Assembly (NCBI RefSeq): GCF_037126465.1
Contig: NC_088206.1
Coordinates: 57,516,841-57,580,840 of the forward strand
Origin: Ornithodoros turicata
Taxonomy: Eukaryota > Arthropoda > Arachnida > Ixodida > Argasidae
DNA: 64,000 nt
Direction of reading: 5' to 3'
Positions 56,468 through 64,000 of this stretch are shown here, piece by piece; the first letter of the stretch is position 1, and each line of letters opens with the position of its first letter. Both the position numbers and the translations under genes were made by a program. The notes beneath the pieces are model-generated. The model did no database searches, was not told where the DNA came from, and saw only the letters and a list, made by a program, of their open reading frames with translations.

Positions 56468-58339
56468 GCAGTTTCTTCCTTATTTCACTGATGCAACGGT
56501 TTCCTGCATTGCGGAATTTTTTAGATGAAATGTACCCCAAAGTGGAAAACGTCCACTTCACTGTTCAACCACACTGCAGAAAAGTGAGAAAACAACGACA
56601 AAAACGCAGCCTGATAAGTGTTGTTGGAGACGGACTTATCCGCTCCCATCCCTCGTCCCGTGTGAATGCTCGACGGGGACGGGGACTTCTCCGTCCACGT
56701 GACATCACCGCGCCAAGCGAACTTCGCCCGGGGATGCGTCCCTCGTGTGAACCCACCCTTAGCGTCCATCTTCGGCACGCGAGAAGTGCAACCACACAAT
56801 GGTTGAATCGCCACACTTCAGCGGGAAGTCACTATACTTTGTTCGACTACTCTTCGTAGAAATTATTATTATTATTATTATTTATTATTAAATTAAACTG
56901 ACCCGTCCGACCACAAGACCCCCCCCCCCCCCTTTTTTTTTTCTCTCTCACTGTTCATGTGCACGGCGCCACGCAGTCGGCTCAACGCCGCCGGTACCCA
57001 TCGAAAGAGCAAAGCAATGCACAGAGCGCCGGGGCATGTGTCACCGCGTGAACAATGGAAGCTCGTTCATCGGCACTGCGCAAAGAAGGAATATATGCGC
57101 ACGCTATTAGGGTGCTTGAAGGGCAGCCAAGGACGAAGAACAGATGATTTCTTCTACAGTCCCGCGTCGTGACTGCTGCAACAGTAGTAAGATTGGAGCG
57201 TTTCCTACGAGGTCCGAAATCCTGAGATTTTTTCGACAAAAATCCGGGATATCGTTATTCGGGATATCCCGGATCCCAACATTTATAATGGCTCATGCAC
57301 ACACCATAAATGATATACGAACGTGACAGCAAGTTTCATTCTTTCGGAACCCTAGGTCCACGTCTGCAAGCACTACTTCCCAGTGTAAAGCTATATAGCA
57401 CAGTTCACGCACACTGGGTCTTGCGGCATCTTTTCTTAATCATCATCATTATCTGACTTTTTGGCACTCTGTGCGTGAAACTTAACCACAGACGTTCAAA
57501 AGGAACGCCGCCATGTTGCCACTTACACAACCTCCTTCTCCACACTTTCGACCGCACATTGCCAGCTCTTTCGCCACCCCCCCCCCCCAACCCTCAGCTA
57601 CGTCTATTACTTCAGCGAACCGCGCCAGCTCAGTTACCATAGCGTACTTGCTTACACATTCCTCAAACCGACCTAACGACACATAAGCGACCCACACCTC
57701 CATCGCATTCTCCACGTAGAGACGGACGGTCTCCGCCGTCCATCAATATGCAACCCGTTCCCCATTCCCCCATCCCACTGCTTCCCTAAAGACATCACCG
57801 CAACCAGCGCGTGTCATAGCGTGCAAACGCTAACATGCCCGCAGTGTGAATGGCTCCTTCCTCCCTCTCCCTCCATTCGCGTCTCGTACTCTTTCAACCG
57901 GCGCGTTCCATCCACAGAGAGAGAGGCACACCGCCGCTGGCTCTCGGCTGGCAGACTGGACGATCGATGCAAAAATGAGCGTTACTTTTTTCTTCCCCCC
58001 TCCTTCCATCCTTACGAGTCTCCAAAAACGATACTCGCATTTCCCTCTCCATTGCGCTTCCACGATGCGTTAAAGGGAGAGGCACGGAGAGCTACGGCCA
58101 CGGTCAAAGTCATTCCAGGAATGGCCACCTTCCCGGCCAGTGACGCAGCGCGGAGAGGAACGTGGGTAAGGACACAGTGTACGGTGTAGCTATATCGTCG
58201 AAAAGAGGAAGAGGAATTCGGGTTATATCGTGGGGTTAAAGGGGAATTGTTTCGCTTCTCGAGACAAGGTTCCCCCTCAATTTTGGTACAAAGATTCGAG
58301 GGACTTTCCAGTACCTTTTAAGACTCAGCCGTCATTTTA
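56468..58339. other. Unassigned DNA
   Basis: ATT repeats at 56,863-56,889, a C run at 56,921-56,932 and another at 57,577-57,588. The stretch GATGCGTCCCTCGTGTGAAC ending near 56,762 resembles a Harbinger-like terminus without a clear partner. Frames are short. Confidence 0.45.
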
Positions 58340-58460
58340 CCCAGGATGTTACCTTTTCGAACCCACCACCTCCCAGTTTTCAGCACGGCCTTGGCTACTA
58401 CCAACGAGCGGACGCCTTAGCCCACTCGGGCCATGCCGCTGGTCCCCAGGATCTAAACAC
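58340..58460 (-). mobile_element. S2 SINE head fragment
   Basis: On the minus strand: CATGGCCCGAGTGGGCTAAG (A-box region), GCGTCCGCTCGTTGG, then CTGGGAGGTGGTGGGTTCGA. This is the best preserved class II tRNA-like head in the window. The body is absent. Confidence 0.75.
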
Positions 58461-58595
58461 ACCGTTTATGGCTAGGACTCCAGTATTTGAGGGAAATATT
58501 TATAAGCTACAGCTTACAAGTGTCACACGACAGAATACATGGGGACTGTGCAACAGTGATCCAAGGGTTCACTTTTTCTTCTATTTTTTTTAAAT

Positions 58596-58985
58596 TCCGT
58601 GTTAGCGCCGCGAAGCAACTGTGGCTATGAGCGGCGTATAGACGTGGACAGATGAAGAGAGGACAGCAGGAAGGAGTGGGGGACAGGGGGGTTAGTATGC
58701 GTCCTGGGCCGACTTCAAGGGGAACTGTGCCGACAGCGTACAGGTGTGAACAGATGGAAGGAGTGGGGGATGGGGATTAGTATGCGTCCTGAGCGGATAT
58801 TGAGGGAAAACTGTGCCGGCATTCGTCTGGAAAATCTGCCGGAAATCCAGGGAAAATCTCAGACAGCACAGCCGGTGTTAGGATTCGAACCCGTCACCTC
58901 GCAGTCTTGGATACCATGACCTTGGATACCACATAACACCAACGAAGGAATTCCTTTACAAACTCAGCCATGTCGCTGGTGATAG
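58596..58985 (-). mobile_element. S2 SINE with an internal duplication
   Basis: Tail starts TTAGCGCCGCGAAGCAACTG at 58,603. The tail and central block occur twice (GCGTATAGACGTGGACAGAT near 58,635 and GCGTACAGGTGTGAACAGAT near 58,736), followed by CAGACAGCACAGCCGG and the B box complement GGATTCGAACCC near 58,881. Confidence 0.78.
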
Positions 58986-59997
58986 GAAGGACGACTAATG
59001 AATACAACGGAGGAAACCGTCCATTTCCTGCACTTCTGATGTCTGCAGCTCATTTGTATTGCAATCAGATTTGTATTCGAAATGCAACAAGATTTCTATT
59101 AGAAACTGTCTCCGGATGAACAAAATGAGCTCTGTGTAGGGCAAGACTTAAAATCTAGGGTTTTCGAGGACTGTGGAAAATTCGAAGGTTTTCCCCACAT
59201 TGAAAACGGCATTTTGTATCGCTTACATCTGCATTTGTACGGCTTTTGTATTGTGGCATATTTGTATTCTAGGCAATGGCATCTTTCATTTACCGAGGAG
59301 AATTTTTTTCACTTTAGTGGCCCTTTAATCCTATCAAGCTGCCATAACCCCTTTAACGATACGACAAAGAAGAAGGAGAAAAACGAAGAAATGAAAGGGA
59401 GAGACGAAAAAGTAAAATGCGCATCTTTGGACGCCTGGAACGAACGAGTGGGGCTGAAAAATGTTCGCTAAATACGGGCACGATGGGGAAAAGAATAAAC
59501 GCTCGGATACAGGAGGACCCTTGCGTTGGACGAGTAATGGGAAAACCAGAAAGATATATTGCGAGAGAGAAGAAAGGCGACGTTTTCTTTAAGCGGCCAC
59601 GAAGGCTGCAGAAGCAAGAGATCGCCACACAACGGAGGAACAGTCGTGGAGGAAATTGTCTGGGGGTCTGAAATGGGGCGCGGAATGGAAAAAGAAAAGG
59701 GTAGAGAATAACGAAAATTGCAGTTTTTTCTATTAAATAAAACCCTGTTATAAAGAGGAAGGAAGAACGTCAAGGACGGGAGGCGGCTCACCAGCAACAG
59801 TTCGCGTCCATGCGAAAACAATGGTTATAAATGGGGCAATAAAAAAATGTTCTGACCTGCGCAAGGACGGCTGGCAACATCATGCAGCCGCATCCATTCG
59901 CGTACGATGTACTGTTTTTTTTTTTTTTTTTCTAGCTCAGTTCCATTTACGTGGGACATCACTTATACGTGCGTGTATCCGGTACACGCGGTGCACG
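58986..59997. other. No gene seen
   Basis: GTGGCCCTTTAATCC near 59,318 (complement GATTAAAGGGCC) may be one end of a TTAA-type element. No partner found. Confidence 0.45.
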
Positions 59998-60170
59998 TAC
60001 CCGTTTTTCTGGGTTTTCCTCAGACGTTTTCAGACATATGTGAGCACAGTTCCCTTAGAAGTCGGCCCAGGACGCACATTCCCGAGCGCGTCAGTCGTGA
60101 CGTTGCCCACCTCTGTGAGGCCGACAGCAACGAGCCTTTTCACCATCCCAATCCCCACCACCACCGTTTT
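59998..60170 (+). mobile_element. S1 SINE 3' part
   Basis: Central domain from TTTTTCTGGGTTTTCCTCAG, then AGTTCCCTTAGAAGTCGG, GTTGCCCACCTCTGTGAGGC and a CCCACCACCACCG tail. No head. Confidence 0.8.
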
Positions 60171-60271
60171 TGTCGTCAGTTTGCTTCAAAAATTGAAGCT
60201 AAGGGTAATCGAGCCCCGTAGGTTCCAATGGGTCCGTTTTGCCTCCGTTACTATTATTATTATTATTTTGA

Positions 60272-60365
60272 TTCCGTGTTAGCGCCGTGAAGCAACTGTG
60301 GCGATGAGCGGCGTGTTAGTATGCATCCTGGGTCGACTTCAGGGGCAACTGTGCCGACACTTGCC
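60272..60365 (-). mobile_element. S2 SINE fragment
   Basis: TTAGCGCCGTGAAGCAACTG at 60,280, a deletion, then GTCGACTTCAGGGGCAACTG. Preceded by an (ATT)n tract at about 60,251-60,267. Confidence 0.7.
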
Positions 60366-60954
60366 TCCGTTAAAAGCACGGACGTGAAAAATGTTCGTGC
60401 GAAGAAGGCCTTATAGTGACACCAATGCAGTTATGTGATGTGTACACACAAAGGGGTAAAGACGGTCGCATCTGTTTCAGTCGATTTCGAAACTACAGTG
60501 TCATTTCATTCCTCGTGGACTACTGACTACGGTATCGAAAATCCCACGCGGCGTAGTTGGACTGTTATTCGACGGAACAGGTACATGACAAGAGCAGACG
60601 CCGGATGTTGAAAGTATAACGGAATTCCCACTCTTGCAAAAAGGAAAAAAACGTCACTCCCTAAGAACCAATGAGGGCGCGAACTTGAGAAAAGGAATGC
60701 CGTGGCCGTCTCATAGAGTTGAGGCGCCTTTCCTCCTTTGAGCGACGCGCGGCCACACACTCACTCCTCCGCTTAGGGAACAACGTCACGCCGCCGGAGC
60801 TTCTGCGGCCGCGGAAGCAGCGCTGATCTATAAACTTCGTCTGTCTATCTAAGCACTTTTCGGGCGAAAAAATTAGCCGGGTAGACTGTCGGCTGATGCC
60901 GAACATAATGGTATCGGCTTCACATATGGGTTTCCAGATGAGACCGTCCCTTTA

Positions 60955-61176
60955 ACGTTCAAGGCCAACGGTTGTACGGAACGACACAGTTATTACACGT
61001 GATTTGTGGAAAGCGCGTGGCGTACGCCTCTTTGTGACAATTAACTTAACTGCATAAGTGTCACACAAAAAAAGGCGTAGGTACGGCCCGCGCTTTCAAC
61101 AAATCGGTGGTGTTAACGGTATCATTATTCGCAACGGTTAGCCTTCGACACGTTATATACGATGAAGTCCTGTTTT
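60955..61176. mobile_element. Family M hairpin, degenerate copy
   Basis: GGCCAACGGTTGTACGG pairs loosely with CGCAACGGTTAGCC, and GGCGTACGCCTCTTTGTGAC with GTGTCACACAAAAAAAGGCG. The right end GATGAAGTCCTGTTTTAAG resembles the family terminus. Confidence 0.6.
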
Positions 61177-61635
61177 AAGAGTGTGGTGATTTGTGACTGA
61201 AATTGAGAACTGGATACACGGTGGGCTACACACGCGCGTATGTATGGCAATCCCCAAAATCAGTGCATGTGAATAATTTGTACAACTAAACTACTATTAG
61301 GTACACTGTACCATATTCCTAATCTTTATACATTCCGCATCGCCTCACTGCTCATTCTAAAGCGATAGCCATATAGGGTCCACCAACGTCGACGGCCGTG
61401 TAGGTCCGTCTGTAACAGTTGTGGGGAAACAAGTAACACACACACACACAACAGAAGTAATTACACTGGCACCGAAACGAGTACGGGCGCCCGAAGATCA
61501 GGATCGCAACTTGGGCCTAAAAAGCCCCCCCCCCCCCCCCCGAATCAAGTATGTATGTCAATTGCATATCGCGGCAGGCCTAGTTAAAGTATTGGTAATA
61601 TAAACCGACTGTTGAATGCTATAATGAGTTGATGC
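61177..61635 (-). other. Start of the intron after the SNAP-25-like exon
   Basis: CA microsatellite at 61,437-61,450 and a C run at 61,526-61,540. No exon seen. Confidence 0.45.
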
Positions 61636-61641
61636 ACTGAC
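61636..61641 (-). promoter_or_regulatory. Splice donor of the SNAP-25-like exon
   Basis: On the minus strand the exon ends GATGAG and the intron begins GTCAGT, close to the metazoan donor consensus (AG|GTRAGT). It sets the 3' limit of the coding exon and leaves the reading frame in phase 0. Confidence 0.7.
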
Positions 61642-61719
61642 CTCATCAGTCTCTTGATTGGCCCGCATCTGGAGCATCTCGAGCTCGCTGCGGTTGGTGG
61701 GGCCATCCTCGACCGCCAT
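61642..61719 (-). CDS. SNAP25: First coding exon of a SNAP-25-like t-SNARE
   Basis: On the minus strand an ATG at 61,719 in a favourable context (CAGCAATGGCG) opens 26 codons, ending at 61,642 directly before GTCAGT, a good splice donor, in phase 0. The peptide begins MAVEDG and ends ELEMLQMRANQETDE. From knowledge of the family, animal SNAP-25 starts with an acidic stretch, then an ELEEMQ-RADQ-DE pattern leading into the first SNARE helix, so the match covers the whole exon. SNAP-25 is the palmitoylated plasma-membrane t-SNARE that pairs with syntaxin and synaptobrevin for synaptic vesicle fusion. The next exon should begin with the conserved SLESTRRM stretch; I scanned by eye for it at lower coordinates on this strand and did not find it. 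The exon is short, so a chance match is possible but unlikely given start, pattern and donor together. Confidence 0.8.
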
Positions 61720-61935
61720 TGCTGCTGCTATTGCTGTTTACGTCGTCTGCTGCCCTGCTTCCGATGACGATGCCGCTTCCACCTGTCGATTGCCCGCTTC
61801 TTCAGTGACGCAGCGGGAGATGCAGTCCCAGACGTCACTGCATTAGGAAGTACCACCATAAACGTCACGAAGGCACAACCAGTAACTACACCAGTAAAAC
61901 GTGGGCAGTTCTCCACCCATCTAAAGAGTCTGTGG
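61720..61935 (-). other. Probable 5' UTR or upstream DNA of the SNAP-25-like gene
   Basis: Minus-strand sequence just upstream of the ATG is rich in GCAGCA/CAGCAA triplets and has an in-frame TAA about 20 bases before the start, so the coding region does not extend further. A possible splice acceptor (TTCCTAATGCAG) lies near 61,840-61,851, which would make this the second exon of a gene with a separate 5' UTR exon. I see no TATA box. Transcript data would be needed to place the start site. Confidence 0.4.
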
Positions 61936-62800
61936 ACGTTATTTATTTATGTGTAGGGCCCGAGCACGGTCTTACGGAACGGCGTGGATATAAATAACTC
62001 TTCAGGACACAACTAAGGAATATCACTTAACAAAAAGTAGATAGCCATGAAAACAAGCAAATATTTAAGCGCAGCAAACAAAATAGTATCGGACATGATG
62101 CGAATGTAAACTAGGAACATACGCTTGTGAGGATTCTTGGTGGTGAGGATATTACGGGTTGAGGGAGAGAGTTCTATTCTTTTACGGCACGTGCGATAAA
62201 ATATTTCTCAAGGGTTAGTGTACGGCAAAGAGAACGCTTTGACTTAAAAGAATTTAGCAGGAAGAGACCAGGTGAAGAGTAAAAAACAGCTTATGCAACA
62301 GACAGAGATGGGAAGCTATAGCCTAAAAGAAAGATTCACAATGTTGAATTCAATTCCCACTGCATTCGTGGAGACATAAGAACCTTTATTAGGCAGAATA
62401 AACCTAGAGACACGGTTCTCGTCAGCTTCGATTGACAAGATATATTGATAAGATACTGTTGGTGTGGGTCTCTATTGGCTGAAGCATACTGCATTTTCCG
62501 ACGGGCGAGTGTCAGGTGGCACTTCGACCTTGATGAGACTTCAATTGCACGTGAAATTCGTAATTTTGCCTTTAATTCCATTTAACATTGGCCAAGCAGT
62601 ACGGCAAGTAGTGATATTGTCAAGATCATATAATAATTTTTAACATGATAGCCACAATCAAGGCTATTGCAAAACAGATCGTACAAATAAGCTGCCAAAA
62701 TAAGTTTCACAGTCTCTGAGTAACTTTTTCTGAAGCCACGCAAACACAGAGAGGAAATCACTGGACTCAAAATAGTCGAAGAAAGCCATATGTTCCAGTA
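61936..62800 (-). mobile_element. Possible LINE 3' remnant, minus strand
   Basis: On the minus strand the block ends with GGGCCCTACACATAAATAAA near 61,938-61,960, like the (AAATA)n tail of CR1/jockey-type LINEs. Upstream are short broken frames with no clear motif. Its inferred 3' end is close to the presumed 5' UTR of the SNAP-25-like gene. Confidence 0.4.
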
Positions 62801-62809
62801 GCTTAGGCC

Positions 62810-63060
62810 AAATACACTTGACGGACAACAGTGTGCAATTATTAGTTGAAATGACTCAAGAAAAAAGTGCTAATATTAGACCATATGGAATAATTATCGG
62901 TATCTTAAATCATTTTCTTTACTGTTTTTTTTTTCTTTCTTTTTTGCAATTAACATGTTATTGTTACGTTATTTATGTGTTGTCGTGCTCAATCCCCTCT
63001 GTAATGCTCCCCAGAGCCTTGAGGGTTGCAATAAATAAATACATACATAATAGAATATAT
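62810..63060 (+). mobile_element. LINE 3' end with AATAAATAA tail
   Basis: TAATGCTCCCCAGAGCCTTG, then AGGGTTGCAATAAATAAATAC, is the usual 3' end of CR1/jockey-like LINEs (a short GC hairpin followed by AATAAA repeats). Only the tail region is recognisable. Confidence 0.55.
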
Positions 63061-64000
63061 AGAAGAACAGTCTCTGTTCGAAATATAGGCGACTCTCGTC
63101 CTCAGGCACTTCCCTCCATCTTCCTTACCGGTACGCTGGATTTTCTACCCTTCTATGCTAATATTATTGTTTTTAAAAATTTTAGAATTGACATTATTGA
63201 ACCTCAGCGAAGGGCAATGCTTGAGATTATAAATTAATTTCAATATGCCATCCGAGTTTATATTAATATTCCCCCATGTGCGCGAAATGATAACATGTCA
63301 CACGGTAAGGCGGCGCAGGACAGTTTTCGGTGAAGACAGTTAAAAAAAAAAAGAAGTTATTAAACCTTGAGACACAAAGGCCGTCTGGGACAATGTCACC
63401 TAGAGCAAATGCACGTGATTAGACGGTTCCTTCGGGTTAATAACTTACCAGAACTTGCCAAGGTTATGAGATAGTTAGGTAGAAAAAGTATTATTAAAGA
63501 AAAAGAGTTATGTCCGAAAAACAGCCGCGGAGTATGCTTTAGCAGCACCCCGATAGGATTCCCAAGAACATTGGTAAATTTTGCTTCGCGGTACGAACGC
63601 TTCTTTTTACTAGCAAAACGTTGAAGGTCGAGGTTGAACCGTGGTGATTTTTTGGTTCGTCTAAAGCTGGCGATAGGGATAAGCGTAATCACAAGAGTAC
63701 TAATCTTAGTTCAGGCTAAGGTCCAATTAGGCTCAACTAATCGAGAAAAAGATGTCGGTACAAATACGTTGCGGAAGTCAGAAAGCTCGTGATTAATAGA
63801 ATCATAATCTGCTACTGCGTAGTTTCTAATTACCTGCCGACAAGAAGTCTCTCGAGGAGTAACCGGGATCAGTTTGGCATGAATATGGTATGAATACGAT
63901 CATCAACTGAGGATAATACGGATCAAGGGACGTTGGCGATATCAAATCCAAGGTACTGGCAGTCATAAGCGCGACACGTGTGGGTTCTGTAGATCAATAA
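63061..64000. other. AT-rich DNA, no gene seen
   Basis: Lies upstream of the SNAP-25-like exon in its transcription direction. I see no motif that would support a promoter call or another exon. Confidence 0.45.

Noticed and set aside
61728..61916. 62-codon minus-strand ORF upstream of the SNAP-25-like start as an N-terminal extension
   Set aside because: It is in a different frame and stops before the ATG; the SNAP-25 start is family-like without it.

Overview
This looks like a gene-poor stretch of an animal nuclear genome, most likely an arthropod. A tick or other chelicerate is my best guess, but that is an inference. There are no bacterial operons, no long intact ORFs, and much of the DNA is stacked transposable elements. 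The one host-gene piece I can support is a 26-codon first coding exon on the minus strand (61,719 down to 61,642). It ends in a good splice donor and aligns with the N-terminus of the synaptic SNARE protein SNAP-25. If so, most of the window (1-61,641) is the first coding intron or DNA beyond the gene, and 61,720-64,000 is upstream/5' UTR.

Region 1-22 kb holds a duplicated repeat (1.3-1.7 kb and 13.4-14.3 kb; the second copy carries a hAT-type insertion), a second copy of that hAT element (2.76-3.06 kb), a palindromic mariner-like element (3.4-4.3 kb) with a half copy at 14.8-15.35 kb, a Harbinger-like MITE (9.13-9.64 kb), the first two of three equal-length 153-bp MITEs, and several tRNA-derived SINEs.

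Region 22-34 kb is a dense nest. A long-inverted-repeat element (22.4-23.6 kb) lies next to a 1.5-kb palindrome (23.6-25.2 kb) that contains the third 153-bp MITE. After a TTAA-flanked element comes a degraded non-LTR retrotransposon with endonuclease, reverse transcriptase (YADD), RNase H and a C-terminal zinc knuckle (27.2-33.8 kb). It is split by a 2.7-kb long-inverted-repeat DNA element.

Region 34-61 kb has two members of a second hAT-like family, many SINEs, hairpin MITEs, a second LINE fragment (minus strand, 53.0-53.7 kb) and a third long-inverted-repeat element (53.7-56.5 kb) that itself carries a SINE with a 14-bp target duplication. The last 2.3 kb holds LINE 3' ends around the SNAP-25 upstream region.

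The most interesting pattern is a family of three elements (22,417; 29,286; 53,700) that share GGGTCATTCCATG-like termini, hundreds of bases of inverted repeat and 4-bp target duplications. The second is a modular SINE system in which different tRNA-like heads and different tails share one central domain. The elements do not act together as a pathway. What the layout records is an order of insertions.
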